Made by a program: the position numbers and the translations under genes. Below, piece after piece: positions 9,125 through 17,058 of a stretch of DNA of 64,000 bases. The DNA lies in assembly GCA_013112635.1 (NCBI GenBank), contig JABFGF010000001.1, positions 186,001 to 250,000 of the forward strand. Direction: 5' to 3'. The DNA is from Calditrichota bacterium. GTDB lineage: Bacteria > Calditrichota > Calditrichia > Calditrichales > J004. The notes beneath the pieces are model-generated. The model ran no database searches and was not told the origin of the DNA. It was given only the letters and a program-made list of their open reading frames with translations. Position 1 is the stretch's first letter. Each line of letters opens with the position of its first letter.

Positions 9125-10267
9125 ATGAAAATTATTGTTTTAGGTGCAGGGCTGGTTGGGGCGCCAATGGCGATCGATTTAAATAATGATGACAAATTTG
9201 ATGTGACAGTGGCAGACTACAGTAACGAGGCTTTGGACAATCTGAAAAAGAAATGCCCGCAATTATCTTTTGTCCAAAAAGATTTATCTGACCCGCACAA
9301 TGTAACCACACTTGTAAGCAATTATGATTTTGTTGTTAATGCCGTGCCCGGCTTTATGGGATTTGAAACGGCAAAGGCAATTATAAAAGCCGGAAAAAAT
9401 TGTGCTTGTATTGCTTTCTATGAAGAAGACCCCTTTCAGCTTGACCAACTGGCCAAAGATAACAATGTAACCATGATTATGGATTGTGGTGTTTATCCCG
9501 GTATGGGCAGCGCATTAATCATGAATAGGGCACTGCAGCTTGATAAGGTGGATAGTGTTTTGACTTATGTTGGCGGATTACCGGAAATAAGGGAGTGGCC
9601 AAGTGAATACAAAGCTGTGTTTTCGCCGATTGATGTAATTGAAGAATATATTCGTCCGGCGCGTTATATCGAAAATGGATTTGAAGTAGTGCGTCCGGCT
9701 TTATCAGATCCTGAATATATTTTCTTCCCCAAAATAGGAACGCTTGAGGCATTCAACACCGATGGTTTGCGAACTTTGGCAAAAACAATCGATGCACCAA
9801 ACTTAAAAGAAAAAACTTTGCGCTATCCCGGTCATATCGAGAAGATGGCGGTTCTGCGGGAACTTGGCTTCTTTTCTAAAGAGGAGCGCCTTGAACTTAA
9901 CGGCAATAAAATAAGCCCACTACAATTTACATCCCAGGTTCTTTTCCCCAACTGGAAATTAAAAAAGGGTGAGGCTGATATCACGGTATTTCAATCCACA
10001 ATTGAAGGTGAAAAAGACGGCCGGAAAATGAGATACACAATTAATATGCACGACAGGTATTGCGAGGACACAGATGTTATCTCCATGGCACGGACAACCG
10101 GCTATACAGCCACACTTGCGCTAAGAATGATTGCCGAAGGGATTTATACACACAAGGGCATTTCACCTCCGGAGTATATGGGAAAACAGCAAGAGTGCAT
10201 TGATTTTATGCAAAAAGGATTACAGGCGAGAAACGTGCATTGGGAGATTTCTGAAGAAGAGCTGTAA
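9125..10267 (+). CDS. Saccharopine dehydrogenase family oxidoreductase
   Basis: The 380-residue protein begins with a Rossmann motif (VLGAGLVGAPMAIDL, residues ~4-18) typical of saccharopine dehydrogenase NADP-binding domains, followed by VNAVPGFMGF and DCGVYPGMGSAL, conserved in the C-terminal catalytic domain. Family members act in lysine metabolism or related amino-acid condensation. Without neighbouring lysine genes the exact substrate is open. The ribosome-binding site GAAAGGAAGAG sits just before the ATG. The next gene begins 18 bp after its stop. Confidence 0.82.
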   Translation: MKIIVLGAGLVGAPMAIDLNNDDKFDVTVADYSNEALDNLKKKCPQLSFVQKDLSDPHNVTTLVSNYDFVVNAVPGFMGFETAKAIIKAGKNCACIAFYEEDPFQLDQLAKDNNVTMIMDCGVYPGMGSALIMNRALQLDKVDSVLTYVGGLPEIREWPSEYKAVFSPIDVIEEYIRPARYIENGFEVVRPALSDPEYIFFPKIGTLEAFNTDGLRTLAKTIDAPNLKEKTLRYPGHIEKMAVLRELGFFSKEERLELNGNKISPLQFTSQVLFPNWKLKKGEADITVFQSTIEGEKDGRKMRYTINMHDRYCEDTDVISMARTTGYTATLALRMIAEGIYTHKGISPPEYMGKQQECIDFMQKGLQARNVHWEISEEEL

Positions 10268-10285
10268 ACTGGGATAGGTTACTAA

Positions 10286-11338
10286 ATGAATGACTCCGAT
10301 AGAAGATATGATATAGACTGGCTTCGGGTAATTGCCATCGCTATGCTGTTAATTTATCATGTGGCGCTTGTCTTTCAGCCCTGGGGCAAACTTATCGGCT
10401 TTATCCAGAGTGAACAATCGAGCGAGATAATCTGGATTCCAATGGCATTGATAAATGTCTGGAGAATTCCTTTACTTTTTTTTGTCTCCGGAATGGGCAT
10501 GTGTTTTGCTTTAAGACGACGCGATTGGAAACAATTATTGCTCGAACGCAGCCGACGTATTTTGCTGCCATTGGTTTTTGGCAGTTTGCTCATCGTACCA
10601 ATCCACGATATGCTATTCCAGAAATTCTATGCTAAAGAAATAAGCTATATTCCCAACATTGGGCATTTATGGTTTTTGTTGAATATCCTTATTTATGTGC
10701 TTCAGATGATTGGCCTGGCTTTTTTGGATAAGAATTATGACTATTGGTTTTTTAAAGCCCTTAGAAAATTATTGAAACGACCATACTTTTTATACCTGTT
10801 TATGATTCCATTTATCCTGGAAGCGGAACTAATCAATCCCAAATATTTTAGTTCTTATGTTGGTAATAGCCATGGCTTTTTAATTGGCATGCTGGCGTTT
10901 GCCAGCGGTTATATATTTATTGCCACGGGTGATGCTTTTTGGAATGCAGTTACCCGAATTAAAACTGTTAGTCTGATAATTGCCTTTGCGCTATATCTAG
11001 TTCGCCTGTTCTATTTTGATCTTAACGGCCCGAATTACTTAAATTCCATCGAATCGATGAATTGGATATTTGCTATCTTTGGATTTGGTTATAAATATCT
11101 CAACAAACAGAGCGCAGTTTTGAGTTATCTAAGTCAGGCAGTTTACCCGGTTTATATTCTGCATATGGCTTTTCTGTTTGGTGCTGCCTATTTCATTTTA
11201 CCTCTTAATTTGTCTCTGGAATTAAATCTTGCCCTGATTACCCTAATCACATTTATTGGTAGTTTTGCCAGCTATGAGTTGATTATCAAACGTATTTCCT
11301 TTTTGCGCCCATTGTTTGGATTGAAAGCAGAACGTTAA
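10286..11338 (+). CDS. Acyltransferase 3 family membrane protein
   Basis: The 350-residue integral membrane protein has about ten hydrophobic helices. The N-terminal signature RYDIDWLRVIAIAMLLIYHV carries the catalytic-type histidine in helix 1, and a second conserved region is WRIPLLFFVSGMGM. The family (OafB/MdoC type) transfers acyl groups such as acetyl or succinyl from the cytoplasm to surface glycans or lipids. The substrate is unknown. It is the last chromosomal-looking gene before the cassette region. Confidence 0.85.
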   Translation: MNDSDRRYDIDWLRVIAIAMLLIYHVALVFQPWGKLIGFIQSEQSSEIIWIPMALINVWRIPLLFFVSGMGMCFALRRRDWKQLLLERSRRILLPLVFGSLLIVPIHDMLFQKFYAKEISYIPNIGHLWFLLNILIYVLQMIGLAFLDKNYDYWFFKALRKLLKRPYFLYLFMIPFILEAELINPKYFSSYVGNSHGFLIGMLAFASGYIFIATGDAFWNAVTRIKTVSLIIAFALYLVRLFYFDLNGPNYLNSIESMNWIFAIFGFGYKYLNKQSAVLSYLSQAVYPVYILHMAFLFGAAYFILPLNLSLELNLALITLITFIGSFASYELIIKRISFLRPLFGLKAER

Positions 11339-11583
11339 GCTTTAAAGGTTTAATATTTACCGTTGTGATTTTATTCTTACTGTTTTATATTAAGACTAAT
11401 TCCCAGATATCAAAGCAGGTTTGTAACGCGGTCTTGTTAAACGAGTTTTAAACGCGGTTTCAGTTAAAGAAAAACTGAGTTAAATATTTGCCTTTTGGTA
11501 AGTTGACCAGAGTTATCTTTAAAAAAAATAGCTTTACAGAACACTAATATTATGTTATACGGTAATCATTCAAGAAAGGCTAT
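11339..11583 (+). other. Gene-free left edge of the cassette region
   Basis: No gene seen. Two imperfect direct copies of AACGCGGT followed by GTTAAA (GTTAAAC at 11436-11442, GTTAAAG at 11463-11469) lie 26-27 bp apart. A lone GTTATAC at 11554-11560 matches the GTTRRRY-like core at the 3' ends of the four attC-like sites and lies 24 bp before the first gene. No attC-type palindrome ends there. The stretch could hold an attI-like or decayed recombination site, but the evidence is weak. Confidence 0.3.
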
Positions 11584-12414
11584 ATGAAGATTTCTATTAT
11601 AATTTTTCTAACATTTAATATTTTGTTTTCAGTTTCATATTCACAGGAAAACCAAAAAAATGATATAAACAATTTTTATTCCTTATTGGATAGTGCAGAT
11701 TTAATATTTATGGAGGGTGGGTTTCGGAGATCAAATAAAATATATGAAAAGTTTATTCCTAATATTCTTAATTACTTGAATAATACTCAAAATTCAACAA
11801 TTGACAGAATAAAAGTTCTTAATCGATGGTATAAATCTCAACAATACTATTCAAAAGGATTGGAATATAGTTACGGAAATATCCATAATTTTTCATCAAT
11901 CGAAGATAATTTGGCCAAAGTTGGTATTAAGTGTATTCAAGAGCCAGAGGATGGCCCAGCAAGAAATCAACCATTTGTTCCAGATAGCGATTTATTTCTT
12001 AAATATTCCAAATCTTTTGGTGACTCATTATTGACGCTTTTTCTTAACATTGTAAAAGATGAAGAATCTTGGAAACAAAGGATATCGCTCATTATTAAAT
12101 GTGAAAACTTTCTATTAAAGTATCCTTCTACATATTATACATTGTCAATCTGGAGAAAATATAATAAGCATTCATCTGAATTTATATCCAATTATGTTTT
12201 TTTTGAATTTGATCCGGGTGGGGAAAGTCCCTGTATCAAAATTAAAAGAGCTATTAAACAAAGCAGATTTTATTTAACTGTCTATCCACAAGGTTTTATC
12301 TCTTCAATGGTAAAACTTAATTTGGATCAACTTAATAAAGTTGAATATCAGTTCTGTAATGAACCTATTAGTTACAAGCGTTTAAAAATACTTTTAAAAA
12401 ACTTAAAATATTAG
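11584..12414 (+). CDS. Cassette 1: secreted protein of unknown function
   Basis: A 276-residue protein with a clear N-terminal signal peptide (ISIIIFLTFNILFSVSYS, cleavage near residue 20). The mature part is mostly helical and Lys/Asn/Ser-rich, with four cysteines. No family recognised. The ATG at 11584 follows AGAAAGG. The gene is very AT-rich compared with flanking core genes. The attC-like site begins 20 bp after the stop, typical for a cassette. Confidence 0.7.
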   Translation: MKISIIIFLTFNILFSVSYSQENQKNDINNFYSLLDSADLIFMEGGFRRSNKIYEKFIPNILNYLNNTQNSTIDRIKVLNRWYKSQQYYSKGLEYSYGNIHNFSSIEDNLAKVGIKCIQEPEDGPARNQPFVPDSDLFLKYSKSFGDSLLTLFLNIVKDEESWKQRISLIIKCENFLLKYPSTYYTLSIWRKYNKHSSEFISNYVFFEFDPGGESPCIKIKRAIKQSRFYLTVYPQGFISSMVKLNLDQLNKVEYQFCNEPISYKRLKILLKNLKY

Positions 12415-12434
12415 ATATCATGGAGCGATATTCC

Positions 12435-12533
12435 GTATAACAAAATGTTGTACGCGGAATTTTACGTGCGGCGGTGAATCGGAAACCGGATAATTCTCCT
12501 ACGCAAAATCCGGTAAACATTCGGTCGTTAGCA
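12435..12533 (+). other. attC-like recombination site 1
   Basis: Outer boxes are GTATAAC (12435-12441) and GTTAGCA (12527-12533). The 5' inner arm at 12444-12466 (AATGTT.TACGCGGA..) pairs with the reverse complement of 12501-12521 (ACGCAAAATCCGG then TAAACATT), with two unpaired extra bases on the 5' arm around the CGG, as in the extrahelical bases of attC. The centre carries GTGAATCGGAAACCGGA. The 99-bp length is within the attC range. Confidence 0.75.
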
Positions 12534-12585
12534 GCCATCAGATAGTTTTAAATTATTATACTTTATCTAACCAAAGGAGAAGTTC

Positions 12586-13392
12586 ATGAGCAAAATTGTA
12601 AAGAGTTTAGTTTTTATCGTATTATTGTTTTTTATTGGCTGTTCAAACATGGTAAAGCCTGAAAGAGAAATTGATGTTGTTGAATCAAAAATAGCAAAAC
12701 AAACGAGTTCTCAAATAAATAATACAACAGATTTAGAACGCTGGAATTGGAATGCAGGTAAGGATCTTGATTTTTGGATAACGTCAGCCGCACAAGCAAA
12801 CATAGATGTTTCTGGATTATTGCATAGTTCAAACGGTACTATAAATACAACATATTCAAGTTCTTCTTACGGCATACATCACATAGTAGATGTACCACCG
12901 AATTTTACACCACAAAACTATAATATTGTTATTATTGATAATATTGTTCTTGAAATAGAAGGAACGTGTAACGAATACGACACATATCTTTATGATGATT
13001 TTAATGAATATAAGTCTCATATTAACGCTGTTACACCAGACCAAACCATTGAAATATCGCCAAGTGGAAGTCCTGCTTCTCTTAATATTTTTTGTAATGT
13101 ATTACAACCGGATGAATTTTGGTTAAAAATATATATTGAAAAGTCATCCGAGCCAGCAATCCTTATTCACAATCAACTTTACCAATTCCCTTTTAATGAA
13201 TGGTCAAGAATTAAGAAAATTGAATTACCATATTTTTTTGATCAAACAGGTGCTTATACTATTAGATACGAACTTCGATCAACTTATGCAGAGATTTCTG
13301 AAACAGGCCCAATAAATCCAGGTCCAGATTTTATAGAAACTGAATATTCAACTGTTCTTGTAAAACAGTCATATGGAAATGGTGATTGGTAA
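12586..13392 (+). CDS. Cassette 2: lipoprotein of unknown function
   Basis: A 268-residue protein with an N-terminal hydrophobic stretch ending in a lipobox-like FFIGC (Cys near residue 19), so probably lipid-anchored. The mature part is strand-rich and Ser/Thr/Asn/Pro-rich (DVPPNFTPQNYNIVII, YTIRYEL), suggesting beta-sandwich domains facing the periplasm or the outside. No family recognised. AAAGGAG lies 10 bp before the ATG. It sits between attC-like sites 1 and 2 as the only gene of its cassette. Confidence 0.7.
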   Translation: MSKIVKSLVFIVLLFFIGCSNMVKPEREIDVVESKIAKQTSSQINNTTDLERWNWNAGKDLDFWITSAAQANIDVSGLLHSSNGTINTTYSSSSYGIHHIVDVPPNFTPQNYNIVIIDNIVLEIEGTCNEYDTYLYDDFNEYKSHINAVTPDQTIEISPSGSPASLNIFCNVLQPDEFWLKIYIEKSSEPAILIHNQLYQFPFNEWSRIKKIELPYFFDQTGAYTIRYELRSTYAEISETGPINPGPDFIETEYSTVLVKQSYGNGDW

Positions 13393-13460
13393 AAATATAG
13401 TTATTAGAACAAATAATAGTTTTCTTTTTTTCAATACAAAGAAATGTAATTATTTATGCT

Positions 13461-13556
13461 GCTAACAAATCAATTAACACGGAACAAAGGCTCGGAGCAT
13501 GATTTGGCGATATGAAGGATCTACAAGCCTTTGTCCGGTTATCTAAGCCGTTATAT
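13461..13556 (+). other. attC-like recombination site 2
   Basis: The clearest of the four. Outer boxes are GCTAAC (from 13461) and GTTATAT (13550-13556). The 5' arm ACACGGAACAAAGGCT (13477-13492) pairs with AGCCTTTGTCCG (13526-13537) and continues into GTTAT, leaving two extra unpaired bases on the 5' arm, the hallmark of attC asymmetry. Length is 96 bp. It begins 68 bp after the lipoprotein stop. Confidence 0.82.
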
Positions 13557-13634
13557 GTAGTGAGTGTCAATTTTACATTAAATAAATATTTACTTATTAT
13601 TACCAAAAAAACTAAATAAGGAATATTTTTTATC

Positions 13635-14318
13635 ATGTTGAAAATAAAAACAAAATTAATTGCTTTGGTATTTATTGTTACAGGTATCTATCTTCAATTT
13701 CTACCCTGGATTTTACCATTAAATTTTCCAACTTCTATAATCAATCAAACTGCTTTAGTCTTGATATTTATTGGAATTATGTTTTATGGTTTTACAGAAA
13801 TTAAAAAACGGCTTCTGGCAATTGAAGAAGAATTACAACTTGAAAAAGACAATAAGTTAAGTAATGTTAAGCTGATTGCTGATGATTTCTCAAATGATTT
13901 TCTATATCAAATACGAAAACAAAGATATATTTATAAAGCAAGTATATATTTTCCAAAAGCAAATATTGACAACCTATATTTCTTACGAAGTTTAGTATCT
14001 AATACAAAAATTGATTCAACTACGAGAATTATTATTAATACTCATTCTTCTGAAGAAACAATCCATAATAACATACAGGAAATCAAAGAAAAGTATCACA
14101 AATATTTAGATATCAAACTAATTAATTCTGTTGAATACAAAAATTATACAATAATTGCTTTGGATACTAAAATTTGGGTTATAAATCAGTTTGGCGAAGC
14201 AATTAATAGTAGATTGTTATTTAGTCTCAGCAGTTATGACACTGTAGGAAAGTCATTTATTGAATTATTTAATAAGCTTTGGGAAAAATCTGAAAATATT
14301 AAATTGAACGAAAAATGA
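13635..14318 (+). CDS. Cassette 3, gene A: membrane protein with possible degenerate PLD-like domain
   Basis: The 227-residue protein has two N-terminal membrane helices (residues ~8-28 and 38-56), a coiled stretch (KKRLLAIEEELQLEKD) and a cytoplasmic alpha/beta domain. The end of that domain (NYTIIALDTKIWVINQF, then FIELFNKLWEKS) resembles phospholipase-D-like modules in which a KVW-type strand follows the HKD region, but the catalytic His and Lys are not seen. This is a weak resemblance; function unknown. Its stop overlaps the next start by 4 bp (ATGA), so the two are translationally coupled. Confidence 0.65.
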   Translation: MLKIKTKLIALVFIVTGIYLQFLPWILPLNFPTSIINQTALVLIFIGIMFYGFTEIKKRLLAIEEELQLEKDNKLSNVKLIADDFSNDFLYQIRKQRYIYKASIYFPKANIDNLYFLRSLVSNTKIDSTTRIIINTHSSEETIHNNIQEIKEKYHKYLDIKLINSVEYKNYTIIALDTKIWVINQFGEAINSRLLFSLSSYDTVGKSFIELFNKLWEKSENIKLNEK

Positions 14319-15211
14319 GAATAAGACAATTAGCGCTATACATACTACTGCTTAATGTCTTACCAGTTACACAAACATTTAGTAATATAGATGTTCAATT
14401 AGACATTAAAATAAATGAAATTTCGGATGAAGAAATTAAATGTGATTTTATTTATTCGTTTATCTCAGGACAAAATGATTCTATTTACTTATTTGCTGTT
14501 CCGCTTCCCTTTGAAGAAAATCATGATTTGATTTTTAATCTTATTGCGAATGATCCAAATTTATTCTTTACTTATGGTTTTAATAATTCTAACAAAGGGA
14601 TAGGATTTATTACTAATAAGAATAATAACTTTGATTTTAAGGCAGAATTTATAAATGTTGTTCTCCCGGCAAAAAAAATATATAATAAAACGAATGGATT
14701 ATTAGTTAATCTAAATTTTATAGCTGAAAAAAATGAGATTTCATCAAAAGCCTCAAATTTTAGTATAGTAAAGATAAGGGACGTAACAATTGAAACAGAA
14801 ACGTTACTTGATTCAGAACCCAAATTTAGTTTGTCCGAAAAAGGTAGTGGTTTTTATTATATTGAATTTAAAACTAATCATAACAATTTTTATTTTGTTA
14901 TTCCACCTCCACAAGAATCATACTTTAATACATTTATAGCTTTACTAATAGTAGCAATAATAATTGGCTTTGCATCTGTTATTAAAATATTAAAAGGTAA
15001 AACGGAATCAATTATCGGTTTAATTTCAAGTTTAATATTGTTAGGGTTTTTAATTTTCTTATTCTCTGAAAAAGTAATACCTACCGATTTTAAAAAAGAT
15101 ATAGACATGATAGCATTGATTGGCGGGGGAATGGGCATAGCAATTGGAATACTTGTTAATTCTATTTATAATTTAATTGTAATATTTACAATAGAGAAAC
15201 AGCAATCTTGA
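14315..15211 (+). CDS. Cassette 3, gene B: secreted-domain/multi-helix membrane protein
   Basis: The 298-residue protein has an N-terminal signal sequence (LALYILLLNVLPVTQTFS), a strand-rich exported region (residues ~25-200) and three C-terminal membrane helices (near 208-225, 234-250 and 262-288). No family recognised. It starts within the stop of the preceding gene (ATGA), showing that the pair moves and is expressed as a unit in one cassette. attC-like site 3 begins 15 bp after its stop. Confidence 0.65.
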   Translation: MRIRQLALYILLLNVLPVTQTFSNIDVQLDIKINEISDEEIKCDFIYSFISGQNDSIYLFAVPLPFEENHDLIFNLIANDPNLFFTYGFNNSNKGIGFITNKNNNFDFKAEFINVVLPAKKIYNKTNGLLVNLNFIAEKNEISSKASNFSIVKIRDVTIETETLLDSEPKFSLSEKGSGFYYIEFKTNHNNFYFVIPPPQESYFNTFIALLIVAIIIGFASVIKILKGKTESIIGLISSLILLGFLIFLFSEKVIPTDFKKDIDMIALIGGGMGIAIGILVNSIYNLIVIFTIEKQQS

Positions 15212-15225
15212 AATCCTTAAATTAC

Positions 15226-15323
15226 ATATAACACAGCGCTTAACACGGACGCTCACACGGGGACGATGAATCGGCAACCGGAAGCTTTTCCCCACGCGGC
15301 GCCGGTTAGCTTGGTCGTTATAT
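15226..15323 (+). other. attC-like recombination site 3
   Basis: Outer boxes ATATAAC (15226-15232) and GTTATAT (15317-15323) are perfect complements. The inner arm AGCGCTTAACACGGACGC (15235-15252) pairs with GCGCCGGTTAGCTT (15298-15312 region), with extra bases on the 5' side, and ACACGGGGA (15255-15263) faces TCCCCACGC (15289-15297). The centre GATGAATCGGCAACCGGAAG resembles that of site 1. Length is 98 bp. Confidence 0.8.
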
Positions 15324-15354
15324 TTTCCGGCTTAACTAAAATCAAAGGTGTGAT

Positions 15355-15900
15355 ATGAATATTTTTAAAAAAATATTTTCTACACTGGCAGTTATACTAA
15401 TTATCTTCATTTCTTTAAAAAGTTGTGTCAAAGTCGCATATGGAACGAAAAACTTTAGTATTTATGAAAGAACTGAAATCTCTCAAATTGAAATATTGAT
15501 TTTAACACCTTCGAATAAAATGATATTAATTAAGAAACATCCTGAATTTGAAGCCTTTGATGCTGGTTTATATCAAATATATGGAACTCAAGCGACTCAC
15601 TTAGTAAGCGGCCTGTGGAACATTGACGGAGTTATTAATCCATTTGGATTTAGGTGGTATAATGATAATGTGGAATCAGTTTGGCAATTTTACTTAAAAT
15701 TAGAGAATAAAAGTGGATATGGAATTGAGGAATCAAGTTTTGGTGATAAAGGAGAAGAATATGATGTTCCTGGAATTATTTATAATGATAAAATTTCAAT
15801 TGGAGGTATTGAGTACTTTTTAACTGAATATTCGCAAGAAGATCTAAATGTATTTTTGAAACTTTTTGATATTAATGCGGACCCCCAAAGAAGTGAGTGA
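15355..15900 (+). CDS. Cassette 4, gene A: membrane-anchored protein of unknown function
   Basis: A 181-residue protein with one N-terminal hydrophobic helix (residues ~5-22) followed by KSC, possibly a poor lipobox. The rest is a soluble alpha/beta domain rich in aromatic residues (FGFRWYNDNVESVWQFYLKL). No family recognised. AAAGGTGTG precedes the ATG. Its stop overlaps a GTG start of the next gene by 4 bp (GTGA). Confidence 0.6.
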   Translation: MNIFKKIFSTLAVILIIFISLKSCVKVAYGTKNFSIYERTEISQIEILILTPSNKMILIKKHPEFEAFDAGLYQIYGTQATHLVSGLWNIDGVINPFGFRWYNDNVESVWQFYLKLENKSGYGIEESSFGDKGEEYDVPGIIYNDKISIGGIEYFLTEYSQEDLNVFLKLFDINADPQRSE

Positions 15901-16385
15901 ATATTATGATTTATATTATTGCAACTATCACGATTGCGATCTCATATGTAGTATTTTTTTATTTATTCGCAAATATCTTTACTCCACTTTTTTTGGATAT
16001 TCCGGCAACATTAAAACTAAAACGGAAAGACCTTATTAATTCCCGACCTGTATTGAAAAAATATATAATAACTGTTTTTTTTAGTGGTCTATTAACCTCC
16101 ATAATCTTATTTTTCACGTATTATTTTTGGGTTAATTATTCATTTGGCTATTCGATAAGTATTTTAATTGGATCAAGTCTGGCAATATTATCCACTATAT
16201 GGAAAATGATTTGGATGCTTTTTCGATACTCAGACAATTTTTTCAGGTGGTTAGATTTTTATAGAAACGACAATAAATATTATTTAATAACCCAAGATTT
16301 GGAAGTAATTAATGTCGCACTGGGTGGGAAATCAGGTGAAATTGAAAAACGGGTTAATGATATCTTTACAAACACAACGCAGTGA
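15897..16385 (+). CDS. Cassette 4, gene B: small integral membrane protein
   Basis: A 162-residue protein with three or four hydrophobic helices (near residues 3-25, 50-70, 78-95 and 100-112) and a soluble C-terminus. No family recognised. The GTG at 15897 overlaps the preceding stop; an ATG nine bases later (15906) is an alternative start that keeps the first helix. Coupling to gene A suggests a two-subunit membrane unit. attC-like site 4 begins 34 bp after the stop. Confidence 0.6.
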   Translation: MNIMIYIIATITIAISYVVFFYLFANIFTPLFLDIPATLKLKRKDLINSRPVLKKYIITVFFSGLLTSIILFFTYYFWVNYSFGYSISILIGSSLAILSTIWKMIWMLFRYSDNFFRWLDFYRNDNKYYLITQDLEVINVALGGKSGEIEKRVNDIFTNTTQ

Positions 16386-16418
16386 TGAAGATATCTGATT
16401 TAAATAATCCGTCATAAA

Positions 16419-16525
16419 ATATAACAAATGCGTTGTAGCGGACGCTAACACGTGTCCGGTAATTCGGAAAAGGCATCGGTTAATCGTTGCTTTTTTTTGG
16501 CGCAGTTAACCGCAAATCGTTAATA
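16419..16525 (+). other. attC-like recombination site 4
   Basis: Outer boxes are ATATAAC (16419-16425) and GTTAATA (16519-16525). The 5' arm AATGCGTTGTAGCGGACGC is imperfectly complementary to GCGCAGTTAACCGCAAAT near the 3' end, with extra bases on the 5' arm. The centre contains GGTAATTCGGAAAAGGC, related to sites 1 and 3. Length is 107 bp, the longest and least regular of the four. Confidence 0.65.
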
Positions 16526-16584
16526 CTATATGAATTCGAGTGAGGCTTAAGAGATAATTGATAGGATTTCGGAGAAAATAACCT

Positions 16585-17058
16585 ATGTCCACCAAAACAC
16601 TTCCAATATTACTACTCATTATATTTTTAAATTGTGAATCATCCACAAAGAATCCTATACCTCCTAAAATATTTAATTTAACACTCAAAGAGCAAATTGA
16701 AGACCCTGATGCAACGCAACAAATCAACAAACTGCATTTTCAAAATGTCGCTGCCGAGAAAAACGAAATAGCCGTTTATGAAGGGCCTAATAGTGTAGCA
16801 ACAATTTATGTATCCTACTATCGTGATAACAAAACCAGCCAGTCTGAGTATGAAAAAATGACACAGAAAATATCTCCTGAGAATTCGGTCTTTATAGGAG
16901 GTACATACCTTGAAATGAATAAAGTAGAAATTTACAAATGCTTTGGTATGGGGCAGACCCATTTTGTTTTTGCCAAAGATCAATTATTATTCTGGGTTTC
17001 AGTTACAACTGTAATATCCAATGATTTTATAGCAGCTTATCTTGATATTCTAAATTGA
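16585..17058 (+). CDS. Cassette 5 or first downstream gene: lipoprotein of unknown function
   Basis: A 157-residue protein with an N-terminal signal ending in IFLNC (Cys near residue 17), so probably a lipoprotein. The mature domain resembles a small periplasmic alpha/beta protein (IYVSYYRDNKTSQSEYEKM, then HFVFAKDQLLFWVSV) but no family is recognised. It follows attC-like site 4 by 59 bp, yet no attC-like palindrome was found in the 404 bp after its stop, so it is either a cassette with a lost site or the chromosomal flank. Confidence 0.6.
   Translation: MSTKTLPILLLIIFLNCESSTKNPIPPKIFNLTLKEQIEDPDATQQINKLHFQNVAAEKNEIAVYEGPNSVATIYVSYYRDNKTSQSEYEKMTQKISPENSVFIGGTYLEMNKVEIYKCFGMGQTHFVFAKDQLLFWVSVTTVISNDFIAAYLDILN

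Larger units (their letters stand above)
11554..16525 (+). mobile_element. Candidate CALIN: attC-bearing gene cassette array without integrase
   Basis: Seven AT-rich genes, all on the plus strand, are divided into four units each ending in an attC-like site (12435-12533, 13461-13556, 15226-15323, 16419-16525), with a further gene after the last site. Each site follows its gene closely, as in integron cassettes. Three of the four sites share related central segments (GAATCGG or close to it), like the host-specific attC families of chromosomal integrons. No tyrosine recombinase (IntI) is encoded in the window; the left neighbour is an acyltransferase. The left limit is set at a GTTATAC core and is uncertain. 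Confidence 0.75.
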
